DNA of 64,000 bases, taken from assembly GCF_005280275.1 (NCBI RefSeq), contig NZ_CP040022.1, positions 186,001 through 250,000 on the forward strand, given 5' to 3'. Origin of the DNA: Salinivibrio kushneri (lineage in GTDB: Bacteria; Pseudomonadota; Gammaproteobacteria; Enterobacterales; Vibrionaceae). The translations under genes were made by a program, and so were the position numbers. Each line of letters opens with the position of its first letter. Position 1 is the stretch's first letter. Below the pieces are notes generated by a model. That model was given only the letters and a program-made list of their open reading frames with translations, was not told the DNA's origin and ran no database searches. Positions 25,919 through 34,599 of this stretch are shown piece by piece.

Positions 25919-26911
25919 ATGGCTAGCTTGAATGATGTCGCCCGTTTAGCGGGTGTTTCCAAATCCACTGTGTCGCGTGTAATTAACCAAGAGTATGGCG
26001 TAAAACCCGCGACGATTGAGAAGGTGAATCGCGCCATTGAGCAATGCGGCTATGTGGTCAACCAAATCGCTAAGGATTTAAAATCCAGTAAAACCAATCT
26101 CATTGGCGTGATTGTGCCGCGTGTTTCCTCACATGCGATGTCAGCTAGTGTCGATGGTCTTAGCCATGTGTTTGATCAAAAAGGGAAACAAGTGCTTCTG
26201 GCCAATACTCGGCAAGATGACGCCCGTATTTGTCATTACCTTGATTTGTTCAATCAAAAACGGGTCGAGGGGATTTTGCTGTTTGCTTCTACGCTCAACC
26301 CTACCGTGGTGCAAGCGATTAAGCGCTCGAGTGCGCCGGTGGTGGTGATTGGTCAAGACGGCTCACCCTATAACATCCCCAGCGTGATCCATGATGATTA
26401 CCGGGTGGGCTTTTGTGCCGGCGAGCAGCTTATTAAAGCCGGGTGCCAACAGGTGGGCTTTCTGGGGGTACAAGCGGAAGATATTGCGGTTGATCAGCAG
26501 CGTTATCAAGGCCTTGAGAGCGCCTTGACCACACTTAGTCAAACGGCTCCCTTGTTCCATTATCAAGGCCAGTTCTCGATTCAATCGGGCTATGTCGCCA
26601 TGACCGCTATGCTAGCGCAATATCCTGATCTTGACGGCGTATTTTGTGCCACCGACCGAATTGCAATTGGCGCTATCCAAGCCTTGCAAGCACAAGGGAT
26701 TACGCCAGGACAAGCCGTGAAGCTAATGGGAGTGGGCGATGATGAGCTTGCCCAAGTGGTATCGCCAAGCTTATCTACGTTTAACTATGCCTTTGATGCA
26801 GCAGGAGAAAGTGGTGCCAAAATGCTGCTCGAGTTGCTGGAAACCGGACAAAGCCATGTATCCAAATTGGTGATGGGCTTTAACTATATTAGCCGCGCTA
26901 CCTGCCCTTAA
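25919..26911 (+). CDS. scrR: Sucrose operon repressor ScrR (LacI family)
   Basis: 330 residues from ATG 25919 (AAAGGAGAACCC upstream); an upstream in-frame start at 25856 is rejected because LacI proteins begin at the helix-turn-helix, here MASLNDVARLAGVSKSTVSRV. The hinge region and a PBP-like effector domain (LIGVIVPRVSSH, GVGDDELAQVVSPSLSTF) follow. It lies between scrA and scrB, both preceded by the same palindrome. The inducer in related systems is a fructose compound or sucrose-6-phosphate. Confidence 0.92.
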   Translation: MASLNDVARLAGVSKSTVSRVINQEYGVKPATIEKVNRAIEQCGYVVNQIAKDLKSSKTNLIGVIVPRVSSHAMSASVDGLSHVFDQKGKQVLLANTRQDDARICHYLDLFNQKRVEGILLFASTLNPTVVQAIKRSSAPVVVIGQDGSPYNIPSVIHDDYRVGFCAGEQLIKAGCQQVGFLGVQAEDIAVDQQRYQGLESALTTLSQTAPLFHYQGQFSIQSGYVAMTAMLAQYPDLDGVFCATDRIAIGAIQALQAQGITPGQAVKLMGVGDDELAQVVSPSLSTFNYAFDAAGESGAKMLLELLETGQSHVSKLVMGFNYISRATCP

Positions 26912-26972
26912 CATCGCGATCGTTAAGCCAATACAGAGAAATTTTACTTGCGCCAACACCGTCTTATTCGCT

Positions 26973-26995
26973 ATTTTTGGAACGTTCCCGAAAAT
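26973..26995. promoter_or_regulatory. ScrR operator before scrB
   Basis: The arms ATTTTTGGAA and TTCCCGAAAAT around CG match the scrA operator with one mismatch, 18 bases before the scrB start, so binding here would block initiation. Confidence 0.8.
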
Positions 26996-27012
26996 AAAAC
27001 TGGTACGGATAG

Positions 27013-28710
27013 ATGGAAATAACCCTAACAGGTTTGGTAGACACATGTGGTGGCACCGACAATGTACGCCGCGTATTGCGTCATCAAGAGAAGGTGATCA
27101 TTGAGCTAAGCGCGCTTGAGCGTTTCAATCAAGACGCCTTACCCATCCATGCGGTTGACGTGTCGCTGCGCCAAATCACGCTTGATCAGCCAATCGATGA
27201 AAGTGTGCTCGCTGCACTGGGACGCCTTATCGACCAAAACCTGCGTGAACAAGCCGCGCCTCGCTACTCTTCAATCAGCAAGACAGACTTCCATCGTCCA
27301 ACTTGGCATATCAGTCCCCCTCAAGGGCTGCTCAATGACCCCAATGGCTTTATCTACTTTCAAGGGCACTATCACCTTTTTTATCAGTGGTACCCGTTTG
27401 CCTGCGAGCACAAAGATAAATTCTGGGTACATCTCATCAGCCCTGATGGGGTGCAATGGCACACCGCACCGCTCGGCCTTACCCCCAGTGATTGGTATGA
27501 CAGCCATGGCGTATTTTCAGGCCACGCCATGGTGATGGATGACGCCCTCTGGCTTTATTACACTGGCAACACCCGTATTGGCCCCGAGCGTTTGCGCCAA
27601 ACCACCCAGTGTGTGGCACGCTCAACCGATGGCATTCACTTTGAAAAGCTCGGCCCAGTGATTGATGCCCCACCGGCTGGCATCACCGAGCATATTCGCG
27701 ACCCCAAAGTCATCCATGACGGCCAATACTATCGGATGCTGCTGGGTGCGCAACGTGAAGACCAAATAGGTCGCCTGGCGCAATACTCCTCAGTCGATGG
27801 CCTTACGTGGCACTATGACGGACTAAGCGGCGATAGCTTAGGCGAGCTTGGTTATATGTGGGAGTGCCCGGATTTGTTCCAATTAAGCGATCAATGGCTC
27901 TGTATTCTCTGCCCACAAGGCAGCCCATCACCGACGCCCGATCATCACGTGCCACACCACAACGGTTACGCCAAAGCCACGCTAGAAGCGGACGGCATTA
28001 CGCTTGATAACTGGCAAGTGCTGGATCATGGGTTTGATTTTTACGCCCCGCAGACGGCGCAGACCCCGGACAACAAGCGCATGCTCATCGCTTGGATGGG
28101 CCTACCAGACGAAGTTGAACAACCTAGTCAAAGTGCGGGCTGGTTGCATCAGTTAACCTGTCCTCGCGAGTTACACTGGGAAAATGGGCAACTTTATCAG
28201 CGCCCTTCCACCGCGCTACAAAGCTTAAGAGGCCCTCAGCAACTTTTGCTGATTAACACCGAATGCCACTCAACGACGGTGGATTTAGGCACCAAGCAGT
28301 TTGAACTCAACACCACGCTGCCCATTCCAGCCAGCGGCCACTACACGTTATATTTTCACAGCCGCAGCGGCATGATCACGCCTGCCTCAGCCGGCGAGCC
28401 AACCGGTTGTGCGCTCATCATGGACGGCGATAGCCGCACGCTAACACTGGATAGAAGCGCAAGCCTCACCACAGAAGGCGATACCCGCCGCTGTATTCAC
28501 TTGCCTGAGCAGTTAGAAGAGTTACCGCTACAAGTCCTCGCCGATACCAGCTCATTGGAGTTCTTTATCGTCGGCGGCCAGTGGACGATGACCAGCCGTT
28601 ACTTTAGCGCTATTGATGCGACCTTTTTAGCGCTGACACGTGACCACCACGACACGCCTTTGCCAAAACAAATTGATTGGTATGCGTTGAAAAACGCCAG
28701 TGTTAGGTAA
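27013..28710 (+). CDS. scrB: Sucrose-6-phosphate hydrolase ScrB (GH32)
   Basis: 565 residues. The GH32 nucleophile motif LLNDPNGF lies at about residue 105, RDPKVI at about 231 and the acid/base motif MWECPDLF at about 280, with a C-terminal beta-sandwich domain. About 95 residues precede the catalytic domain, an extension also known in Vibrio ScrB-type enzymes. It hydrolyses sucrose-6-phosphate to glucose-6-phosphate and fructose in the cytoplasm; no signal peptide is present. It has its own operator/promoter behind scrR. Confidence 0.93.
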   Translation: MEITLTGLVDTCGGTDNVRRVLRHQEKVIIELSALERFNQDALPIHAVDVSLRQITLDQPIDESVLAALGRLIDQNLREQAAPRYSSISKTDFHRPTWHISPPQGLLNDPNGFIYFQGHYHLFYQWYPFACEHKDKFWVHLISPDGVQWHTAPLGLTPSDWYDSHGVFSGHAMVMDDALWLYYTGNTRIGPERLRQTTQCVARSTDGIHFEKLGPVIDAPPAGITEHIRDPKVIHDGQYYRMLLGAQREDQIGRLAQYSSVDGLTWHYDGLSGDSLGELGYMWECPDLFQLSDQWLCILCPQGSPSPTPDHHVPHHNGYAKATLEADGITLDNWQVLDHGFDFYAPQTAQTPDNKRMLIAWMGLPDEVEQPSQSAGWLHQLTCPRELHWENGQLYQRPSTALQSLRGPQQLLLINTECHSTTVDLGTKQFELNTTLPIPASGHYTLYFHSRSGMITPASAGEPTGCALIMDGDSRTLTLDRSASLTTEGDTRRCIHLPEQLEELPLQVLADTSSLEFFIVGGQWTMTSRYFSAIDATFLALTRDHHDTPLPKQIDWYALKNASVR

Positions 28711-28933
28711 GTAGATGGGGATGTGAGAATAAAGGCAGGGCTCTCGCCAAGAAGCATTGCCCAGTGGCCCTGAAGAGGGGGTTACCTTTAACCGCTCACT
28801 GGCATTGCTTCCTTGGGTTTCACACATAGTTACACAACGGTGCGCTTTTGCGCTTTACATCGATCGCGGGTCGATGAACACTGCTTGGCAGAGTATAATG
28901 GCAACCGATATCACCTAGAGTTAGTCACACATT

Positions 28934-29629
28934 ATGAGCAATACCACCGCGAAAAAGCCGAGTCCCTTGTTTGAAATCCTGTTCAACGTTTTCATCCCCT
29001 CGATCATCTTGATGAAGTTGAGCGGCGATGAATACCTAGGTACAGCCACGGCACTGGTCGTCGCTTTGGCCTTTCCTCTCGCTTACGGCGGGATGGATCT
29101 GGTCCGTAACCAGAAATTCAATTTTATCGCAGCGCTGGGCTTTGTCAGCGTGTTACTGACAGGCGGGATTGGCCTACTCGAGCTCGATACCCGTTGGTTA
29201 GCCTTAAAAGAGGCGTTGATCCCCGGCATTATTGGCTTGGCGGTGTTAGGGTCAACCTTTACCCGCTACCCACTGATGCAGAAGTTAATACTGAATGACA
29301 CCGTGCTCAACCTCTCGTTGATCAATCAACGTTTAAAAGAGAGCGGGCAATCCGCCGCCTTTGAGCGGTGTTTGATGTGGTCAAACTATCTGTTCGCCAG
29401 CACCTTTGTGTTCTCATCGGCGATGAACTACTTCCTTGCCACGTGGATTGTCACCAGCCCTGCCGGCACGCCCGCGTTTAATGAAGAGTTAGGCAAGATG
29501 ACGCTGTACAGCTACCCGATGATTGCTATCCCTAGCATGTTGATGATGTTCGGCATCTTTTACTACATATGGCGTCAGATACGCGCGATGACAGCGCTAG
29601 AAACAGAGCAAATCTTCCACCTGAAATAA
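28934..29629 (+). CDS. VC0807-family inner membrane protein
   Basis: 231 residues with about six hydrophobic segments and the feature set of the VC0807 family (KPSPLFEILFNVFIPSIILM, FTRYPLMQKLILN, MWSNYLFASTFVFSSAMNYF, quoted as separate parts). Distantly like the intracellular septation protein A fold. Function unknown. It is a single gene with a bidirectional terminator behind it. The 223 bases before it hold dyads (CCAGTG/CACTGG, GGTTA/TAACC around 28760-28812) that may end the scrB transcript. Confidence 0.85.
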   Translation: MSNTTAKKPSPLFEILFNVFIPSIILMKLSGDEYLGTATALVVALAFPLAYGGMDLVRNQKFNFIAALGFVSVLLTGGIGLLELDTRWLALKEALIPGIIGLAVLGSTFTRYPLMQKLILNDTVLNLSLINQRLKESGQSAAFERCLMWSNYLFASTFVFSSAMNYFLATWIVTSPAGTPAFNEELGKMTLYSYPMIAIPSMLMMFGIFYYIWRQIRAMTALETEQIFHLK

Positions 29630-29664
29630 CAAACGCCACGCGCGATGTTCAGAACAGATCAAAA

Positions 29665-29689
29665 AAAGGGAGGATAGCCTCCTCCCTTT
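29665..29689. terminator. Bidirectional terminator
   Basis: AAAGGGAGGA and TCCTCCCTTT form a 10-bp stem with a 5-base loop, flanked by an A-run; it serves both the VC0807-family gene and the Trp-rich gene facing it. Confidence 0.88.
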
Positions 29690-29693
29690 AATA

Positions 29694-29909
29694 TCACTTC
29701 CACCCTTGACGCCACTTCTTGTCACTTTTGAGCTCACGCCAGTCTATCGGATATTCTTTTTTCGACATCACTGACTCGAGCACGCATAACACCACCACAC
29801 CGTCTTCATCATACTCAACGTCAGAGACCAAAAAGTGCTTCTCGCGATTAATGGGTTTGACCGCCGTCCACTTGCTATTGCGTAACTTGGCTGGATTGAT
29901 TTGGTTCAC
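29694..29909 (-). CDS. TIGR02450-family Trp-rich protein
   Basis: 71 residues. The pattern MNQINPAKLRNSKWTAVKP.NREKHFLV and the ending DWRELKSDKKWRQGWK are diagnostic of this small family, common in vibrios and relatives, with conserved tryptophans and no assigned function. No signal peptide. It marks the end of host-type DNA before the accessory segment begins at about 30.0 kb. Confidence 0.9.
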   Translation of the reverse strand: MNQINPAKLRNSKWTAVKPINREKHFLVSDVEYDEDGVVVLCVLESVMSKKEYPIDWRELKSDKKWRQGWK

Positions 29910-30000
29910 GACTGCCCCGTTAGATACTGCTTCGGTTAAAAATAACGATCTCCATTACGAACGTGGTTCGGTTTGGTTCAATGGCTGGGGTTGGTGTAAC

Positions 30001-30028
30001 TCGTGCACACGCTCATGCGTGGGAACGA
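30001..30028. repeat. GCGTGGGAACG-type palindromic repeat, copy A
   Basis: TCGTGCACACGC pairs imperfectly with GCGTGGGAACGA around TCAT. Related palindromes lie at 33977-34006 and near 34606-34636, delimiting the foreign modules. Confidence 0.7.
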
Positions 30029-30127
30029 GAAAAAACGCCGGTCCGCTTTGGTCGGCCGACCGGCTGCACCGCGAAAACCTTGTGCGGGCCTGACCGGACG
30101 CAAGCGCCTGAAGGACTGATCGTTTTC

Positions 30128-30149
30128 GCCGGCCTTCTGCAAGGCCGGC
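30128..30149. repeat. GC-rich hairpin before the efflux operon
   Basis: GCCGGCCTT and AAGGCCGGC are perfect arms around CTGC. No T-run on the plus strand; it could insulate the operon or be a REP-like element. The rest of 29910-30178 shows no gene. Confidence 0.6.
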
Positions 30150-30178
30150 CTGCACCCAATCCGCCCGGCCATTTCTTC

Positions 30179-30213
30179 TTGACATAATTAATTAAACGAT
30201 TTATTAATTAATT
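30179..30213 (+). promoter_or_regulatory. Promoter and AT-rich operator of the efflux operon
   Basis: TTGACA (30179-30184) and TATTAA (30202-30207) are 17 bases apart, and the spacer and -10 region consist of an imperfect palindrome built from AATTAATTAAA and TTTATTAATTAATT. The TetR-family gene begins at 30216. The layout indicates autorepression. Confidence 0.7.
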
Positions 30214-30215
30214 CT

Positions 30216-30872
30216 ATGAACAGAAAAACACCAGGAACCAGGCAGGGCGAGCGGACACCGGGCCGCCCCTGCGGCGACTCGAACATCCGCGAGCGGTTGC
30301 TTGAAGTAGCGCTGCGCGAGTTTTCCACGCACGGTTTTCGCGGCGTCTCGGTAACCGTCATCGCGAAGGAAGCAGGTGCGACGCCGGCGATGATCCACTA
30401 CTACTTCGGCAACAAACAGGATCTCTACGAAGCGGTGCTGCAGCACGCGCTCGGGCCCATCCTCGCCCAGCTCGAAGCCGCACGCTCAGATCCGCCCGTG
30501 GATGAGGACTTACTGCCGCGCTTCATTCAAGGCTATATGCGGCTGCTTGCCGAGAATCCGGCCGTGCCATCGCTGATCGTGCGCGACGTGCTCTCGCCCG
30601 GCGGTCAGATGCGCGAGACATTTCTGAAGGGGTTCGCCAGCCGCGGCGGTAGCGGCGTGCGCGACTTAGTCAAGCGAGCCCAGAAGCTGGGAAAGCTCAG
30701 GGCCGATCTCGATCCCGACCTGGCCACGCTATCGCTGTTGAGTATGGCCGTCTTTCCTTTTGTCGGCCAACCGATAGCGGGACAAGTGCTCGACTACAGC
30801 CTGGCGCCGGAGCGGATCGAAGTGCTGGCCGAACACACCCTTAATCTCTTCTACAAGGGAGCAAGCACATGA
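30216..30872 (+). CDS. TetR-family repressor of the efflux operon
   Basis: 218 residues. Helix-turn-helix at about 20-65 (RERLLEVALREFSTHGFRGVSVT in part, PAMIHYYFGNKQDLYEAVL); the C-terminal domain resembles CecR (YbiH)-like regulators that sit at the head of YbhGFSR-type drug exporters. The stop overlaps the next start (ATGA), so regulator and pump are one transcript. The gene is much richer in G and C at third codon positions than its surroundings, a sign of transfer. Confidence 0.88.
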   Translation: MNRKTPGTRQGERTPGRPCGDSNIRERLLEVALREFSTHGFRGVSVTVIAKEAGATPAMIHYYFGNKQDLYEAVLQHALGPILAQLEAARSDPPVDEDLLPRFIQGYMRLLAENPAVPSLIVRDVLSPGGQMRETFLKGFASRGGSGVRDLVKRAQKLGKLRADLDPDLATLSLLSMAVFPFVGQPIAGQVLDYSLAPERIEVLAEHTLNLFYKGAST

Positions 30873-31849
30873 CTTTGGTATCCAAGACTTGTGCTCAGGC
30901 CATGCTGATGCTGCTGGTGTTGACCGGCTGCAATGGCGATCCTGCCTACCCTGTGGTCGGCACGCTCGAGCGCGACCGCATCGCCCTCGCCGCGGAGATG
31001 GCCGAGCCCGTGGTAAAGATTCACGTGCGCGAAGGCCAGCAGGTGAACGCCGGGACGGTTCTGGTCGAACTCGATCCGCATCGGGCCCGAGCCGAACTAG
31101 CGCAACTGGAGGCCGCTGCTGACCGAAGCCGCCGCCGGCTCGACGAACTGCTGCGCGGCCCGCGACAGGAAACCATTGAAGAGGCTCGGGCGCGCCTCAC
31201 CGCCGCCGAGTCCGGCCTGGCCACGGCCCGACAGGAATTGCAGCGTGTCCAGCGCCTAGCGGAGCAAAACCTGGCCAGCGGGAGCCAGCTCGACAGCGCG
31301 ACAAACGCCCGCGACCAGGCCCAGGGAGAATACGATGCCACACGAGCCGCGCTGGCGACCCTGGTCGAAGGCACCACGATAGAGGAACTCGATCAGGCCC
31401 GCGCCGCGGTGCGCGAGGCCGAAGCCGCGGTACAACGCCAGCATCTCAACCTCGAACGACTCTCCGTAACCGCGCCGCGCAAGGCGCGCGTGGAGGCCCT
31501 GCCTTTCGAACTGGGGGAGACGCCGCGCGTGGGTGAATCCCTGGCTCTGCTTCGCGCGATCGACCAGCCGCCCTACGCACGTGTTTATGTCCCCGCCGAA
31601 CTGCATGGCCGGTTCAGCCCAGGCGAGACGGTGCGGGTGCGAATCGACGGCCACGGTGAGCGGACCGGGAAAGTCCGCTATCTGGCCACGGATGCGGCCT
31701 ATACGCCTTACTACGCCTTGACCGAACACGATGCCGGCCGCCTGAGCTATCTGGCCGAAATCGACTTGGAGAACGCAGCAGAGCTTCCTAGCGGCATTCC
31801 GGTGCGCGCCGTCGCGCCCGCTAAACCGAGCGGAGTCGGCGATGAATGA
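30869..31849 (+). CDS. HlyD-family periplasmic adaptor (lipoprotein)
   Basis: 326 residues. The signal segment ends in LTGC (Cys about 21), so the adaptor is probably a lipoprotein. A biotinyl-lipoyl-like half (VKIHVREGQQVNAGTVLVELD) is followed by a long coiled coil (about 75-190, rich in Ala, Arg and Glu), then the second lipoyl half and a beta-barrel. It should connect the ABC pump to an outer-membrane channel. It overlaps tetR by 4 bases and the ATPase gene by 8. Confidence 0.88.
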   Translation: MTLVSKTCAQAMLMLLVLTGCNGDPAYPVVGTLERDRIALAAEMAEPVVKIHVREGQQVNAGTVLVELDPHRARAELAQLEAAADRSRRRLDELLRGPRQETIEEARARLTAAESGLATARQELQRVQRLAEQNLASGSQLDSATNARDQAQGEYDATRAALATLVEGTTIEELDQARAAVREAEAAVQRQHLNLERLSVTAPRKARVEALPFELGETPRVGESLALLRAIDQPPYARVYVPAELHGRFSPGETVRVRIDGHGERTGKVRYLATDAAYTPYYALTEHDAGRLSYLAEIDLENAAELPSGIPVRAVAPAKPSGVGDE

Positions 31850-32798
31850 TGTTATCGCCATCGACGCCAAGGGGCTGACCAAGCGCTTCGGAGCGCTGAC
31901 AGCGGTCGACGACGTCAACCTGCAGATCCCCGAGGCAGCGATCTATGGCTTCCTCGGGCCCAACGGGTCGGGCAAGTCGACCATTATTCGCATGCTTTGC
32001 GGGTTATTGACGCCCACATCGGGGGAGGTCGAAGTGCTCGGGTTTCGTGTCCCCGGGCAGGCCGAGGAGGTGAAGCTGCACATCGGCTACATGACGCAGA
32101 CGTTTTCGCTCTACGAAGACCTGACCGTGGAAGAGAACCTACGCTTCCTGGCCGCCATCTACAACCTGCCGCGCCGCGATCTAAAGCAACGCATTGACAG
32201 TGCGCTAGAACGGTATTGGCTGAGCGACCGACGCAAGCAGTTCGCCGGCACCATGAGCGGCGGGCAGAAGCAGCGTCTGGCGCTGGCCGGCGCGACACTA
32301 CATCGACCGCGCCTGCTGATCCTCGACGAACCGACCTCAGCGGTGGATCCGCAAAGCCGTCGCGATTTCTGGGACATCCTGTTCGACCTGGTCGACCAAG
32401 GCACGACCGTACTGGTGTCCACGCACTATATGGACGAGGCCGAGCGCTGCCACAATCTCGCCATCCTGGATCAGGGCCGTCTCGTCGCCCAAGGCCGGCC
32501 GCGCGACCTGATCCGCGACATCGCCGCCGGTGTCGTCGAAATCGAGACCGATACCCCCCAGCGCGTCCGCGAGTGCCTGGAAGGCACCGACGGTGTCCAA
32601 AGTGTCGCCCAGCTCGGGACGCGGCTGCACGCGCTGACCGACATACGAATCGTCGATCCGGCCGGGCTGATCCGGGATGCGCTCGCCAATGCGGAGATCG
32701 CCGGAGACGTCGAGAACGTCGTCGCCAACCTGGAGGACGTCTTCGTCGCCTCCACGCGCTTGAATGGCCACAAGCGGGGCAAGGCCGATGCTGAGTAG
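31842..32798 (+). CDS. ABC transporter ATP-binding protein (YbhF-like half)
   Basis: 318 residues with Walker A GPNGSGKST (about residue 40), Q-loop MTQTFSLYEDLT, signature MSGGQKQRLALAGA, Walker B LLILDEPTSAVDP and a C-terminal domain of about 90 residues. E. coli YbhF carries two such units in tandem; only one is present here. It energises the permease encoded next, with which it overlaps by 11 bases. GC-rich codon use like the rest of the operon. Confidence 0.93.
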   Translation: MNDVIAIDAKGLTKRFGALTAVDDVNLQIPEAAIYGFLGPNGSGKSTIIRMLCGLLTPTSGEVEVLGFRVPGQAEEVKLHIGYMTQTFSLYEDLTVEENLRFLAAIYNLPRRDLKQRIDSALERYWLSDRRKQFAGTMSGGQKQRLALAGATLHRPRLLILDEPTSAVDPQSRRDFWDILFDLVDQGTTVLVSTHYMDEAERCHNLAILDQGRLVAQGRPRDLIRDIAAGVVEIETDTPQRVRECLEGTDGVQSVAQLGTRLHALTDIRIVDPAGLIRDALANAEIAGDVENVVANLEDVFVASTRLNGHKRGKADAE

Positions 32799-33867
32799 AC
32801 TTTTCGCCATCGCCAGCAAGGAAGTGCGCCAGCTCAGGCGCGACCGCCTGACCTTCGGCATGATCATCGGCGTGCCGTTGCTGCAGATCCTGTTGTTCGG
32901 CTTTGCCATCGACCTCGACGTGCGCAACGTCAACGCCGCCGTGTCTGATCACGCCAACACAAGTCTGTCGAGACAAGTCATTGCCGCCACCGAGGCCAGC
33001 CAGATCGTGAAAATCACGCAATCGGCCGCCGGCCCGGAGGAACTCGAAGCGCTGCTGGATGCCGGCGAGATCGATGTCGGGATCTATATTCCGCACGATT
33101 TCGAGCGACGACTGATCGATGGCAATCGCCCGGCCGGACAGCTTTTGATCAATGGCTCGGACCCGACCGTAGAGGGCATCGTCCGAAGGTTGGGCAGCAT
33201 GCCCCTGCCGGGGCAGCGACAACCGCCCAACCTATTCGAGTCGCGTACCTACTACAACCCCGAGGGCCGCTCACCGGTCAATATCGTGCCAGCGCTGATC
33301 GGTGTGATCCTTCACCTGACCATGGTGCTCTTCACCGCCATCGCCATCGTGCGGGAGCGCGAACGCGGCAACCTCGAGTTGCTGATCACCACGCCGGTGA
33401 AGTCTGCAGAATTGATGCTCGGAAAGATCGTTCCCTACGTACTGATCGGGCTCATCCAGGTCACGCTGATCCTCTGGGTCAGCCAGTACCTCTTCGACGT
33501 TCCCGTACGCGGGCGCGTCATCGATCTCTACCTAGCTTCGGTCATTTTCATCCTGGCCACGCTGGCGCTCGGTCTTTTCGTCTCCACCCTCGCGAAGACC
33601 CAATTCCAGGCGACCCAGCTGACGATCTTCACCTTCCTGCCATCCATATTGCTGTCGGGCTTCATGTTCCCGTTCGACGGTATGCCGAGGCTGGCGCAGT
33701 GGATCGGCGAAGTGATTCCACTGACCCATTACATACGACTGTCGCGCGGAATTCTGCTTCGTGGCGCCGACTTGTCCCAACTGCATTCCGAAATCTGGCC
33801 GCTGCTAGCCTTCTTCGGGGTATTCCTGGTGCTGGCGACACTGCGCTTCAACAAGCAGCTTGACTAG
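32788..33867 (+). CDS. ABC-2 type permease (YbhS/YbhR-like)
   Basis: 359 residues from ATG 32788. One N-terminal membrane segment (residues about 20-40), a large periplasmic domain to about residue 165, then five membrane segments with the family motif ERERGNLELLITTPVKSAELMLGK and LLSGFMFPFDGMPRLAQWIGEVIPLTHYIRL in part. YbhGFSR-type pumps use two permeases; here only one is intact, and what may be the first codons of another follow at 33922. It could function as a homodimer. Confidence 0.9.
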   Translation: MLSRLFAIASKEVRQLRRDRLTFGMIIGVPLLQILLFGFAIDLDVRNVNAAVSDHANTSLSRQVIAATEASQIVKITQSAAGPEELEALLDAGEIDVGIYIPHDFERRLIDGNRPAGQLLINGSDPTVEGIVRRLGSMPLPGQRQPPNLFESRTYYNPEGRSPVNIVPALIGVILHLTMVLFTAIAIVRERERGNLELLITTPVKSAELMLGKIVPYVLIGLIQVTLILWVSQYLFDVPVRGRVIDLYLASVIFILATLALGLFVSTLAKTQFQATQLTIFTFLPSILLSGFMFPFDGMPRLAQWIGEVIPLTHYIRLSRGILLRGADLSQLHSEIWPLLAFFGVFLVLATLRFNKQLD

Positions 33868-33871
33868 TAGG

Positions 33872-33904
33872 CATGCGGCTGAGCGCGACCTAATTAGCCG
33901 CATG
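33872..33904 (+). terminator. Hairpin after the permease
   Basis: CATGCGGCT and AGCCGCATG are perfect 9-base arms around a 15-base loop, starting 5 bases after the stop. No T-run follows, so it is a weak or Rho-assisted terminator, or an mRNA stabiliser. Confidence 0.45.
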
Positions 33905-33921
33905 GCCCACAAGGGAAACGC

Positions 33922-34005
33922 ATGAACATCCGCGTTTATGAAAGGGTTCCCAGCCCGGTCGCTAGGTACTCTTTAACTCGTTCCCAGGCCCCTGCGTGGG
34001 AATGA
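33922..34005 (+). pseudogene. Possible 5' stub of a lost second permease gene
   Basis: An ATG with an AAGGGAAACGC site opens 27 codons (MNIRVYERVPSPVAR...) that run straight into palindromic repeat B and stop inside it. A YbhR-like permease would be expected here. The stub is too short to be identified by sequence, so loss by recombination at the repeat is only an inference. Confidence 0.3.
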
Positions 34006-34006
34006 G
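33977..34006. repeat. GCGTGGGAACG-type palindromic repeat, copy B
   Basis: CTCGTTCCCAGGC and GCGTGGGAATGAG are near-complementary arms; it separates the GC-rich efflux operon from the DUF6817 gene. Confidence 0.7.
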
Positions 34007-34016
34007 AAAATAATCG

Positions 34017-34550
34017 TCATCCAAAGCTCGCCAAAGCTGACTTATAGGCCTTTCTAGCCTCATCGCTTAAAAAGCGATCCATGCTCTGAAACAACGCCCA
34101 AAGCTCAGCGCCGTGCTGAAGCTTAAAATCATTGCTGCTGTATACGAGCTCTAGTTCGTTAGCGACCGTTAACTCACAGAACAGTCTCGTCGTCTCGCTT
34201 TCGAGTTTGAAACATGATCCGCGAAACCTACCTTTAAACTCTATCTCAGCCCTTTGAGCGAATTGAGGAAAAAAATAGTCTCGATCACATGAACAATATA
34301 AATAGACTAACGCTTCTTCTTCCCGACCAATCACCTGTGCGATTTCTTGGCGCTGTTCCAGTGAAACCATTTTCTCATCGAAACCCGCCGTACCATACGC
34401 TGCATGAAAAAGGCCTGCCGTTTGAAGCAACTCGCCTCTACCCCAACTGGCTAAAAGGCTCGCCGTTCCTTTTAAATGCGATTCCAATGACCCATTGAGA
34501 TGTTGAAAGTCTCCTGCACCAAGTTGTTGAAGAGCCCTAAATTGGTCCAT
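34017..34550 (-). CDS. DUF6817-domain protein
   Basis: 177 residues from ATG 34550 (MDQFRALQQLGAGDFQHLNG). The longer frame to 34670 reads through palindromic repeat C and is rejected. The motif HLNGSLESHLKGTASLLASWG followed by AGLFHAAYGT (quoted in parts) fits DUF6817, which resembles HD-type metal-binding helices (paired His). Function unknown. Codon use is more AT-rich than the preceding operon, so it came from a different source. It is bounded by repeats B and C. Confidence 0.7.
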   Translation of the reverse strand: MDQFRALQQLGAGDFQHLNGSLESHLKGTASLLASWGRGELLQTAGLFHAAYGTAGFDEKMVSLEQRQEIAQVIGREEEALVYLYCSCDRDYFFPQFAQRAEIEFKGRFRGSCFKLESETTRLFCELTVANELELVYSSNDFKLQHGAELWALFQSMDRFLSDEARKAYKSALASFG

Positions 34551-34599
34551 AAACCGAGTTCCCTGTACCAGGTCATAGTTGACGGTTTGTTTAACATAG

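Noticed and set aside
31984-33222. 412-codon minus-strand frame opposite the ABC genes
   Set aside because: It is an artefact of GC-rich codon use in the true plus-strand ATPase and permease genes; its translation is rich in Arg, Gly and Ser without domains.
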